Positions 1 through 6,710 of a stretch of 16,708 bases of DNA are shown here, piece after piece. Position 1 is the first letter of the stretch. Each line of letters opens with the position of its first letter. Under the pieces are notes generated by a model, which was given only the letters and a program-made list of their open reading frames with translations, was not told the origin of the DNA and did not search any database. Source of the stretch: Marivivens sp. (lineage in GTDB: Bacteria; Pseudomonadota; Alphaproteobacteria; Rhodobacterales; Rhodobacteraceae). Position numbers and translations under genes: made by a program. The stretch lies in the NCBI GenBank assembly GCA_024642185.1, contig JAHEBR010000025.1, positions 1 through 16,708 of the forward strand, written 5' to 3'.

Positions 1-1501
1 GCTGGGCATCGTGGGCGCGGGTCTCGTCGAGCCAGAAGATCGCCTGACAGCCTTCGGCCTTCTGGCGGCTGATCGCGAGCTGCACCCAGTCTTCGATCGC
101 AGCCTGCTTGGTGGAGGCCGAACGCCAGATGTCGCCCGCCTCGACAACATGCTCGTGCAGCACATCGCCATTGGCGGCGATCATGCGCACGGTGCCGTCG
201 GTCGGGATCTCGAAGGTGGTCGGGTGCGAGCCGTATTCTTCGGCCTTTTGCGCCATGAGGCCCACATTCTGGACCGTTCCGGCGGTGCGCGGGTCAAGCG
301 CCCCGGTCTCTTTGAAATACTTGACCGTCTCGTCGTATACCGGCGCATAGCTGCTGTCGGGGATGACGCAGTTGGCATCCGCGGGCTTGCCATCGGGGCC
401 CCAGCCCTTGCCACCCGCCCGGATCAGCGCCGGGATCGAGGCGTCGATGATCACGTCCGAGGGCACATGGAGATTGGTGATCCCCTTGTCCGAGTTGACC
501 ATATAGAGCGGCGGGCGCTCGGCCATCACCTTGTCGATAGCGGTCTGGATCTCGGCGCCTTCCGGCATCGAGGCAACGATGTCGAGCAATGCGCCAAGCC
601 CGGAATTGGGGTTGACCCCCGCGGCGGCAAATTTGTCGCCATAGGCGTCGAACACCGGCTTGAGGAACGCCTTCACCGCATGGCCGAAAATGATCGGGTC
701 CGACACCTTCATCATCGTGGCTTTGAGGTGGATCGAGAACAGCGTGCCGGCTTTCTTGGTGGCGTCGATCTGTTCGGCGAGGAAGGCGTCCAATGCCTTG
801 GCTGACAGGAAGGTCGCGTCCACGACCGTGCCGGCGCTGTAGGTGACGCCGTCTTTCAGAACGGTGACGGAGCCGTCGGCGGCCTCAAGCTCGATCCGGG
901 CGGGGCCGGCCTGCTCGGCTGTCAGGGTGCAGGAGGTCTCGTTCGAGAAGAAGTCGTTGGCTTCCATGGTCGAGACGATGGTCTTGCTGTCGGCTTTCCA
1001 CTCGCCCATCGAATGCGGGTTGGCCTTGGCATAGTTCTTGACCGCGATCGCCGCGCGCCGGTCGGAATTGCCTTCGCGCAGCACCGGGTTCACGGCCGAG
1101 CCCTTGATCGCGTCAAAGCGGGCGCGGATGGCGCGCTCGGGATCGTTGGCGGGCTCTTCGGGATAGTTGGGAATCGCATAGCCCTTGGCCTGCAGTTCCC
1201 TGACCGCTGCTACAAGCTGGGGAACCGAGGCGGAGATGTTCGGCAGCTTGATGACATTGGCGTTCGGCTTCTTGACCAATTCGCCAAGTGCCGCCAGTTC
1301 GTCGGGCTGCCGCTGTTCGGGGGTCAGATGCTCGGGGAATGCCGCGATGATGCGCCCGGCCAGCGAGATGTCCTTGACGCCCACGGAAACGCCGGCCGCT
1401 GAGGCGAAAGCCTGAATGATCGGCAAGAGCGAGGCGGAGGCGAGTTGCGGGGCTTCGTCAACCTTGGTGTAGATAATATCAGGCGTCACAGTGTCGGACA
1501 T
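1..1501 (-). CDS. icd: NADP-dependent isocitrate dehydrogenase, monomeric type (partial, C-terminus outside window)
   Basis: This enzyme oxidatively decarboxylates isocitrate to 2-oxoglutarate with NADP+ in the cytoplasm (TCA cycle). The minus-strand frame is open from the ATG at 1501 to the window edge and gives 500 codons; the monomeric family is about 740 residues, so roughly the last third is missing. Family signatures are the segment IKLPNISASVPQL at residues 84-96 and NPVLREGNSDRR at 138-149, which carries substrate-binding Ser, Asn and Arg residues in the monomeric family. The overall sequence is clearly the monomeric class, not the homodimeric Icd. A possible ribosome site (AAAGGA) lies rather far upstream, about 15 bases from the ATG. 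The gene follows the terminator of the upstream FAH-family gene and so probably has its own promoter in 1502-1580, which I could not place confidently. Confidence 0.95.
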   Translation of the reverse strand, partial: MSDTVTPDIIYTKVDEAPQLASASLLPIIQAFASAAGVSVGVKDISLAGRIIAAFPEHLTPEQRQPDELAALGELVKKPNANVIKLPNISASVPQLVAAVRELQAKGYAIPNYPEEPANDPERAIRARFDAIKGSAVNPVLREGNSDRRAAIAVKNYAKANPHSMGEWKADSKTIVSTMEANDFFSNETSCTLTAEQAGPARIELEAADGSVTVLKDGVTYSAGTVVDATFLSAKALDAFLAEQIDATKKAGTLFSIHLKATMMKVSDPIIFGHAVKAFLKPVFDAYGDKFAAAGVNPNSGLGALLDIVASMPEGAEIQTAIDKVMAERPPLYMVNSDKGITNLHVPSDVIIDASIPALIRAGGKGWGPDGKPADANCVIPDSSYAPVYDETVKYFKETGALDPRTAGTVQNVGLMAQKAEEYGSHPTTFEIPTDGTVRMIAANGDVLHEHVVEAGDIWRSASTKQAAIEDWVQLAISRQKAEGCQAIFWLDETRAHDAQ

Positions 1502-1580
1502 AGAGTCTGGCCCATCCTTTAACAGTGTTTGATCGCAAATCCGGTTGCGCCTGCCTTGCCTCAAGCGTGCCGAAAAGGCA

Positions 1581-1607
1581 ATGACAAGACCCGAAGAGTC
1601 TTGTCAT
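1581..1607 (-). terminator. Rho-independent-like terminator with UUCG loop, after the FAH-family gene
   Basis: ATGACAAGAC (1581-1590) is perfectly complementary to GTCTTGTCAT (1598-1607). Read on the minus strand, the loop is TCTTCGG, so a C(UUCG)G tetraloop can form inside the stem with one bulged U. The stem is followed on the minus strand by TGCCTTTTCGG. It lies about 40 bases after the stop of the FAH-family gene and before icd. The short T run makes this good but not classical. Confidence 0.75.
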
Positions 1608-1648
1608 GCAGTCGCAATTCTGGGGCTTGGGCCGGGCCAGTCTCTCGC

Positions 1649-2332
1649 TCAGACGACCTTCACGGAAAGCGTGCCGAGGCCCTCGATCGAGGCTTCCATC
1701 ACGTCGCCGCGCTGGACCGCGCCAACACCCGACGGCGTTCCCGACATGATGACGTCGCCAGCCTGCAGCTCGAAATACTCCGAAAGGTAGGCGATCATTT
1801 CCGGCACCTTCCAGATCATCTGGTTGAGATCGCCTTCCTGCCGGACGGCGCCGTTGACCTTCAACTCCACCCGCCCGCTGGGCAGATGGCCGACCTTCGA
1901 TACGGGCTGAAGCGGGCCAACAGGACCGGAGCGCTCGAAAGCCTTGCTGATTTCCCAAGGGCGGCCAGTTTTCTTGGCCTCGGCCTGAAGATCGCGGCGC
2001 GTCATGTCGAGCGAGACAGCATAGCCCCAGACGTGATCGAGCGCCGTATCGACACCGATGTTGGTTCCGCCCGATTTGAGGGCCACGACCATTTCGATCT
2101 CGTGGTGCACATCCGAGGTTTGCGGCGGATAGGGGAACTCGCCCGAGGCGTCGAGGTTGTTGGGGTTTTTCTGAAAGAAGAAAGGCGACTCGCGGTTGGG
2201 ATCGTGACCCATCTCGACGGCATGGGCGGCATAATTGCGCCCGATGCAATACACCCGGCGCACCGGAAAGGCGCCTCCGTCGGCAGTGGGAATGGTGGGA
2301 ATCGCAGGGGCGGGAATCACAAGTTTGGTCAT
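1649..2332 (-). CDS. Fumarylacetoacetate hydrolase family protein (acylpyruvate/fumarylpyruvate hydrolase-like)
   Basis: A 227-residue cytoplasmic enzyme of the FAH family, whose members hydrolyse C-C bonds of acylpyruvates or decarboxylate related oxo-acids using Mg2+ or Mn2+. Visible hallmarks are YCIGRNYAAHAVEMG (28-42), the metal-binding pair in HHEIE (E78, E80), Asp109 in SLDMTRRDLQ, and Lys130 in the SKAFERSGPVGP segment. Size and motif order match short single-domain members such as FAHD1, acylpyruvase and fumarylpyruvate hydrolase (NagK). The start at 2332 has a good ribosome site, AAAGGTG, about 5 bases upstream. It is divergent from a GntR/FadR regulator and an ABC importer, which suggests joint regulation and a role in breaking down the imported compound. 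The exact substrate is not readable, and no gentisate pathway genes are in view. Confidence 0.88.
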   Translation of the reverse strand: MTKLVIPAPAIPTIPTADGGAFPVRRVYCIGRNYAAHAVEMGHDPNRESPFFFQKNPNNLDASGEFPYPPQTSDVHHEIEMVVALKSGGTNIGVDTALDHVWGYAVSLDMTRRDLQAEAKKTGRPWEISKAFERSGPVGPLQPVSKVGHLPSGRVELKVNGAVRQEGDLNQMIWKVPEMIAYLSEYFELQAGDVIMSGTPSGVGAVQRGDVMEASIEGLGTLSVKVV

Positions 2333-2399
2333 AGGTCACCTTTCTGGACGGGCGATTTGGGGGCGACGATAAGTCAGAAACGCAATGAGATCAATCCGA

Positions 2400-2410
2400 A
2401 CCAATATGAA
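2400..2410. repeat. Direct repeat ACCAATATGAA, copy 1
   Basis: ACCAATATGAA occurs here and again at 2505-2515, where it overlaps the right arm of the palindrome and the start codon of the regulator gene. The ACCAAT part equals the half-site of the 2497-2510 palindrome, so this is probably a regulator half-site on the FAH-gene side of the divergent promoter. Confidence 0.5.
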
Positions 2411-2429
2411 AAAGATCGAAAAATGGATG

Positions 2430-2450
2430 ACCAATTAGTGATTGATTGGC
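2430..2450. promoter_or_regulatory. Putative operator with CCAAT/ATTGG inverted arms
   Basis: CCAAT at 2431-2435 and ATTGG at 2445-2449 are inverted with a 9-base spacer, in the middle of the AT-rich divergent region between the FAH-family gene and the GntR regulator. The arms match the half-site of the perfect palindrome at 2497-2510. The spacing differs, so this may be two weak half-sites and not one dimer site. Confidence 0.4.
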
Positions 2451-2496
2451 TGTGGAATGCCCATATACTGACCCAAACAGCAAGTATCCTGACCAA

Positions 2497-2510
2497 ATTG
2501 GTTCACCAAT
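2497..2510. promoter_or_regulatory. Perfect palindrome ATTGGTTCACCAAT, likely GntR/FadR-type operator
   Basis: ATTGGT and ACCAAT form a perfect 6-2-6 inverted repeat that ends at the base before the regulator's ATG. TGGT..ACCA cores are typical of operators of FadR-subfamily GntR proteins, for example the PdhR-type ATTGGT-N3-ACCAAT site. A second overlapping inverted repeat, ACCAA-A-TTGGT, covers 2492-2502. The position suggests autorepression of the regulator and possible control of the divergent FAH gene. Confidence 0.7.
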
Positions 2511-3206
2511 ATGAATGAACTCGCACCCAATCCGACGATAGACAGAGGGGATCCGGTTGATCTGCTGCGCCACTACATTTCGGAAGGGCGCTACGGCAAG
2601 GAAGGCAGGCTTCCGCCCGAGCGGCATTTGACCGAAGAGCTGGGCATAAGTCGCGGTACATTGCGCAAGGCGCTTGATGTGCTGGAGCGGGAAGGCCTGA
2701 TCTGGCGCCATGTCGGCAAGGGCACCTTCGTCGCCGACAGCGCCCAGCATCACTCCAGCAACGATGCGGTGCGCCTCGGCCGACAGCTTACGCCCTACAG
2801 GATGATGCGTGCCCGACTGGTGATCGAGCCGGCCATTGTTCGAGAGGCGGCCGTGAATGCCACGGGCGAGACGCTCGCCCGCCTGCGCCAGACGCAAGAG
2901 CGCTGCCGGGCGGCGACGACATGGGCGATGTACGAGGTCGAGGATGACCTGTTTCACCGCATTCTCGCAGAGGCCAGCGACAATCTTCTTCTGCTGTCGC
3001 TCTTCGACCAGCTCAACGAAGTGCGGCGCGCCGTCGCTTGGGGGAATGTCGAGCGTCAAAGCACGCGCCCCCCTTTGGACCATCCGAGTTTCGAGCAGCA
3101 CGAGGCCATCTTCGAGGCCGTCGCCGGGCGCAACCCGGAAGCTGCCTTCGAGGCGATGCGGGCGCATTTGCGTTCAGTGTCCGCACGCCTGTTTGGGGGT
3201 GTGTGA
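2511..3206 (+). CDS. GntR-family transcriptional regulator, FadR subfamily (FCD domain)
   Basis: A 231-residue DNA-binding regulator. Residues about 15-75 are a GntR winged helix-turn-helix, with RLPPERHLTEELGISRGTLR (33-52) and the wing HVGKGTFV (67-74). The remainder is an all-helical FCD ligand-binding domain. Its probable metal-site residues are Asp145/146 and His149 in EDDLFH, His197 in FEQHEAIF and His219 in MRAHL. FadR-type regulators usually sense organic acids. The gene is divergent from an FAH-family hydrolase and is followed by an ABC importer, so it probably regulates both. The ATG at 2511 is chosen because the DNA-binding domain starts soon after it. No Shine-Dalgarno is visible; the operator palindrome sits where it should be, so translation may be leaderless or weak. 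Confidence 0.9.
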   Translation: MNELAPNPTIDRGDPVDLLRHYISEGRYGKEGRLPPERHLTEELGISRGTLRKALDVLEREGLIWRHVGKGTFVADSAQHHSSNDAVRLGRQLTPYRMMRARLVIEPAIVREAAVNATGETLARLRQTQERCRAATTWAMYEVEDDLFHRILAEASDNLLLLSLFDQLNEVRRAVAWGNVERQSTRPPLDHPSFEQHEAIFEAVAGRNPEAAFEAMRAHLRSVSARLFGGV

Positions 3207-3251
3207 GTATCCAATGACGACCCGGAACAAGATGCGGCAAGCACGGTCCGG

Positions 3252-3259
3252 CCAAATTG
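3252..3259. promoter_or_regulatory. Possible regulator half-site upstream of the binding-protein gene
   Basis: CCAAATTG here repeats 2493-2500 of the overlapping palindromes before the regulator gene. It lies about 31 bases before the start codon of the substrate-binding protein gene. The match is short and lacks the second arm, so it is only a candidate site. Confidence 0.25.
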
Positions 3260-3289
3260 AAACGACGTAAACTTCTCAGGGAGGAACCG

Positions 3290-4252
3290 ATGAAGATACT
3301 GTTGAAGAAGCTTGCAGGCCTGACACTGGCTGGGACCATGATGGTTTCCGCCGCGCAGGCCGATACCATCCGCATTGCCCTTGCGGAGACACCGTCCGAC
3401 GAGCTCGCCGCATTCTTTGTGGCGCTGGATCGGGCCAAGGCTGACGGTCTTGACTACGAATGGACCGCTTTCGCCGACGAAGAGCTTGCCATTCAGGCGG
3501 TTCTGAGCGGCCAGATGGATATCGGCTTCGGCACCCCCTATGCCGCCATGCAGCGGTCAAAGGCGCCGATCCGGATCATCTTCCAGCTTTCCAAACTGGT
3601 GTTCTTCCCGGTCACCACGATGGAATTCAATTCGCTGAAAGATCTCGACGGCAAGCCGATCCTGCTGCATTCGCGCGGCGGCGGCACCGACTCGATCGCC
3701 AACGTGATCGAAGAGCGTGAAGGCATCACCTTCGGCGAACGCTCCTATGTTCCGGGCTCGGCAAACCGCGTCGTGGCGCTTCTGGCCGGTCAGGCCAATG
3801 CGACGATCATCGACTTGTCGAACAAGAACAAGATCGTGGCCGAAGCCGGCGACCGCTTCCACGCGCTGCCGATGTTCGAGGTGAAGGCCAGCGACGAGGC
3901 TCTCTTCGCCAACCTCGACTGGATCAAGGAGAACGAGGACGATGTCGAACTGTTCGTGCGGGCGCTCGCAAGCGTCTGGCAGGACATGGCTGCGGATCCC
4001 ACGATCATCAGCCGCGAGACCGACCCGAACGGCCCGATCGGCCAGCTTCCGGCCGAGGTCCTTGCCGGGCTTGACGCCTTCTACACCGAAGCCGTTGCCG
4101 GCGGTCTCTATGACCCCAACGGTGGCGGACGTGCGGCGGCAGAGGCCGACCTTGATTGGTACTCGCGTGCCGGTCAGATCGAGGGCGACATCTCGACCCT
4201 CAACACCGAAGACTTCTGGTACTTCGGCCCGCTTGATGCGGTGGCCAAGTAA
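3290..4252 (+). CDS. ABC transporter substrate-binding protein, NitT/TauT type (NMT1/THI5-like)
   Basis: A 320-residue periplasmic binding protein that would deliver a small solute to the importer encoded downstream. It begins with a Sec signal peptide, lysines followed by a hydrophobic core, with predicted cleavage after SAAQA (residue 24). The mature part starts TIRIALAETPSDELAAFF and includes QAVLSGQMDIGFGTP, a typical NMT1/THI5-like (SsuA/TauA) hinge region. The ATG at 3290 is preferred over an upstream in-frame ATG at 3257: it has a strong AGGGAGGA ribosome site at 3278-3285 and gives a proper signal peptide. The first residues after the signal diverge from sulfonate and nitrate binders, so the ligand is unknown. 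Aromatic acids, pyrimidines or acylpyruvates are only guesses from the FAH neighbour. Confidence 0.88.
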   Translation: MKILLKKLAGLTLAGTMMVSAAQADTIRIALAETPSDELAAFFVALDRAKADGLDYEWTAFADEELAIQAVLSGQMDIGFGTPYAAMQRSKAPIRIIFQLSKLVFFPVTTMEFNSLKDLDGKPILLHSRGGGTDSIANVIEEREGITFGERSYVPGSANRVVALLAGQANATIIDLSNKNKIVAEAGDRFHALPMFEVKASDEALFANLDWIKENEDDVELFVRALASVWQDMAADPTIISRETDPNGPIGQLPAEVLAGLDAFYTEAVAGGLYDPNGGGRAAAEADLDWYSRAGQIEGDISTLNTEDFWYFGPLDAVAK

Positions 4253-4265
4253 GGCCTGAACAAGA

Positions 4266-4300
4266 TGCCGCCCGCCTCGGGGTGGGCGGCATTTCTTTTC
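4266..4300 (+). terminator. Internal transcription terminator/attenuator between binding protein and permease
   Basis: The stem TGCCGCCCGCC (4266-4276) pairs with GGTGGGCGGCA (4281-4291), containing one G-T pair, and closes a TCGG loop. It is followed by TTTCTTTTCT. It starts 14 bases after the binding-protein stop and 60 bases before the permease start. This is a classical intrinsic terminator shape, and partial read-through would give more binding protein than membrane components. Confidence 0.85.
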
Positions 4301-4325
4301 TGACCGACAGGCATGTGGACCCCCC

Positions 4326-5087
4326 ATGAAAAACCGCTCTCTTATACTCAAGCTGTTGTCTGCGGCCATCGTCTTCGGCGCTTGGGAAATCGCGGGCCGG
4401 GTTCCGATCAGCTATGCCTTCCCGACGTTTCTTGAATCGATGTCGGCGCTTTGGGCGATGACCATCGACGGCTCCATCTTCTTGGCCTACGCCGAAACGC
4501 TGAAGCCTCTGGTTCTGGGCGTGGCGATCTCGGCCTTCATCGGGATTGGCCTCGGCCTCTGGATCGGGCTCAGCGCCAAGTTCGAATGGCTCTTCTCGCC
4601 GATCTTCATCGTCATGCAGGCGGCACCATTGGCCGCGCTCATTCCGATCCTGGTCATGGTCTACGGCATCGGGATCGTCTCGAAGGTTTTCGTGGTCTGC
4701 ATCATGGCGATGCCGGTGATCGTGCTGAACACAGCCGGCGCGGTGCGCAATACGCCCGCATCGATCAAGGATATGGCCAGATCCTTCATGGCATCGGATC
4801 GCGATGTCTTGGTCAAAATTATCATCCCTGCGGCCTCTCCGATCATCTTTTCGGGGCTGCGGCTCGGGGTTTCGGCGGGGTTCATCGGAGCCATCCTGTC
4901 GGAGTTGAAGATCACGCCCACCGGAGTTGGCGACATCATCTCCTTCAGCCGCTCGATCGCGGATTATCCCAGCATGTATGCGGCGATCTTCTCGATCATC
5001 CTTCTGGCGGTGATCTTTCTGAACCTATTGGAAAAACTGGAAAACTATCTCTTCGAGGGGAATAACCGTGGCTATGTCTCAGACTAA
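4326..5087 (+). CDS. ABC transporter permease, SsuC/TauC-like (BPD_transp_1), first of two
   Basis: A 253-residue inner-membrane permease with about six hydrophobic helices. The cytoplasmic coupling (EAA-type) loop is visible around SIKDMARSFMASDRDVLVKI, followed by IPAASPIIFSGLRLG, which matches the NitT/TauT permease family. It forms the translocation path with the second permease at 5881-6633 and the ATPase. The stop overlaps the ATPase start by 20 bases, so translation is coupled. The ribosome site upstream of the ATG is poor (only a run of C) and a terminator lies just upstream; both suggest low expression compared with the binding protein. Confidence 0.9.
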   Translation: MKNRSLILKLLSAAIVFGAWEIAGRVPISYAFPTFLESMSALWAMTIDGSIFLAYAETLKPLVLGVAISAFIGIGLGLWIGLSAKFEWLFSPIFIVMQAAPLAALIPILVMVYGIGIVSKVFVVCIMAMPVIVLNTAGAVRNTPASIKDMARSFMASDRDVLVKIIIPAASPIIFSGLRLGVSAGFIGAILSELKITPTGVGDIISFSRSIADYPSMYAAIFSIILLAVIFLNLLEKLENYLFEGNNRGYVSD

Positions 5088-5874
5088 ACCTGCTACCGCG
5101 AAAGGCGCCGCGCCCGCCGCAGACATTGCTGTTTCGGTGCGGAATGTCTCGAAGAACTATGACGATGTGCAGGCCCTCAAGGATCTGTCGCTCGACTTTC
5201 CGCGTGGCGAGCTGACCTCGCTTTTGGGGCCATCGGGTTGCGGCAAGACGACCCTGCTCAAGATCATCGCAGGCCTTCTGCCGCAAAGCGCTGGCCAGAT
5301 CGAGGTCGACGGCAAGACAGTCACCGGCCCGGGCCCCGACCGCGCTTTCGTGTTTCAGGATTTCGCATTGCTGCCTTGGGCGAATGTCCTGCGCAACGTG
5401 GCCTTCGGGCTCGAATTGCGGGGCGTTGCCAAATCCGAGCGTGAGGCGATTGCGGAAAAATACATCCGCGAAGTGGGTCTTGCCGGTTTCGAGAAGAGCT
5501 TCCCGCACCAGCTTTCGGGCGGTATGCGGCAGCGCGTGGGACTGGCACGGGCGCTTTCGGTGGATGCGCAGGTTCTCCTCTTGGACGAGCCCTTCTCGGC
5601 GGTCGACGAACAGACCCGCCGCAAGTTTCAGGAAGACCTTCTGGCCCTCGTTGCCAACGAGCAGAAGACCTTCATCTTCGTCACCCATTCGATCGAGGAG
5701 GCGGTCTATGTCTCCGACCAGATCGCCATCCTTCTGCCGCGCCCCAGCCGCGTGTCCGAAATCATCCGCCCCAGCAGCTTCCGCAACAAGGGCGTCGACA
5801 ACATCCGCCGCGATCCCGAGTATCTGGACATCGTCGATCAGATCTGGGCCTCGCTGCGCAGCTATGTGGAGTAA
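5068..5874 (+). CDS. ABC transporter ATP-binding protein, SsuB/TauB-like
   Basis: A 268-residue ATPase that powers the importer. It has all motifs: Walker A GPSGCGKTT (54-62), Q-loop Gln97 in FVFQDFALLPW, signature LSGGM (149-153), Walker B VLLLDEPFSAVD (169-180) and switch His207 in THSIEEA. The FQDFALLPW segment is typical of NitT/TauT ATPases. Start choice: GTG at 5068 has GAGGGG (5055-5060) at good spacing. An in-frame ATG two codons later (5074) is possible and makes little difference. It overlaps the upstream permease by 20 bases and is followed after 6 bases by the second permease. Confidence 0.93.
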   Translation: MAMSQTKPATAKGAAPAADIAVSVRNVSKNYDDVQALKDLSLDFPRGELTSLLGPSGCGKTTLLKIIAGLLPQSAGQIEVDGKTVTGPGPDRAFVFQDFALLPWANVLRNVAFGLELRGVAKSEREAIAEKYIREVGLAGFEKSFPHQLSGGMRQRVGLARALSVDAQVLLLDEPFSAVDEQTRRKFQEDLLALVANEQKTFIFVTHSIEEAVYVSDQIAILLPRPSRVSEIIRPSSFRNKGVDNIRRDPEYLDIVDQIWASLRSYVE

Positions 5875-5880
5875 GCGGCC

Positions 5881-6633
5881 ATGATCCTGTTCGGACGCAG
5901 ACTGCCCGCCATGTCGTCGCTCTTGATCTGGGCCGCTCTCTGGGAGGTCATCGGGCGGCTTGATCTGACCTTTTTCGTGCCGCCGGTCTCGGCGGTCTTT
6001 GCGACGCTGTTTCAGTTGATCCAGACGGTGGCGTTTCAAAATGCCCTGTCAACCACCGCCTATGCCTTTGTCTTGGGCGTATTCTTCGCGATCGTCATCG
6101 GCATTCCCGTGGGCATCCTGATGGGCAAGACGCGGATCCTTGACGAGCTGTTGCTGCCTTGGGTCAACATCTTCCTCAGCGCCCCGCTGACCGCGCTTGT
6201 TCCGGTTCTGATGGTGCTCTTCGGCTTTGGGACCAAGACCATCGTCATCACAACCGCGCTGTTCGCCATCTGGATCATCATCCTCAACGCGCGGGCAGGC
6301 GTGATGCAGATCAACCGCTCGCTCGTCGAGATGGGGCGCAGCTTCGGCGCCTCGCCGTTGCAAGCCTTCTTCAAGATCTATTTCTGGGCGGCGCTGCCAG
6401 AGATTCTGGGCGGCGTCCGGATCGGTTTCATCCGCGCGGTCAAAGGGGTCATCATCGGCCAGCTTCTTGTCTCGATCGTGGGTTTCGGCGCCCTGTTCGA
6501 GCTCTATTCCAGCAACTTCCTGATGGAAGAGTTCTGGGCGGTGCTGATCGTCCTCTTCACGCTGGCCTTCTCGATCTCGGAATTCCTTGGATACCTCGAG
6601 CGGAAATTTTCCTACTACGCTGCATCGCGCTGA
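5881..6633 (+). CDS. ABC transporter permease, SsuC/TauC-like, second of two
   Basis: A 250-residue membrane protein with about six hydrophobic segments. Its EAA-type loop is around INRSLVEMGRSFGASPLQAF, followed by KIYFWAALPEILGGVRIG. It is clearly of the same family as the first permease but distinct in sequence, so the importer membrane part is probably a heterodimer. The ATG at 5881 follows the ATPase stop by 6 bases. A GGAG lies about 9 bases upstream, inside the end of the ATPase gene. It is the last gene of the importer operon and converges on the cytochrome gene. Confidence 0.9.
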   Translation: MILFGRRLPAMSSLLIWAALWEVIGRLDLTFFVPPVSAVFATLFQLIQTVAFQNALSTTAYAFVLGVFFAIVIGIPVGILMGKTRILDELLLPWVNIFLSAPLTALVPVLMVLFGFGTKTIVITTALFAIWIIILNARAGVMQINRSLVEMGRSFGASPLQAFFKIYFWAALPEILGGVRIGFIRAVKGVIIGQLLVSIVGFGALFELYSSNFLMEEFWAVLIVLFTLAFSISEFLGYLERKFSYYAASR

Positions 6634-6682
6634 GGGTGCGCGAGCCGCTTCAGAAACATCGGTCGACGCCGCTCAACGAAGG

Positions 6683-6710
6683 GACAGACACTTATCGCAG
6701 GATGTCTGTC
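6683..6710. terminator. Inverted repeat between convergent genes, possible bidirectional terminator
   Basis: GACAGACA (6683-6690) and TGTCTGTC (6703-6710) are perfect inverted arms with a 12-base loop. They span the stop codon of the cytochrome gene, about 50 bases after the last permease gene. There is no strong T run on either side, so termination is plausible but unproven. Confidence 0.4.
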
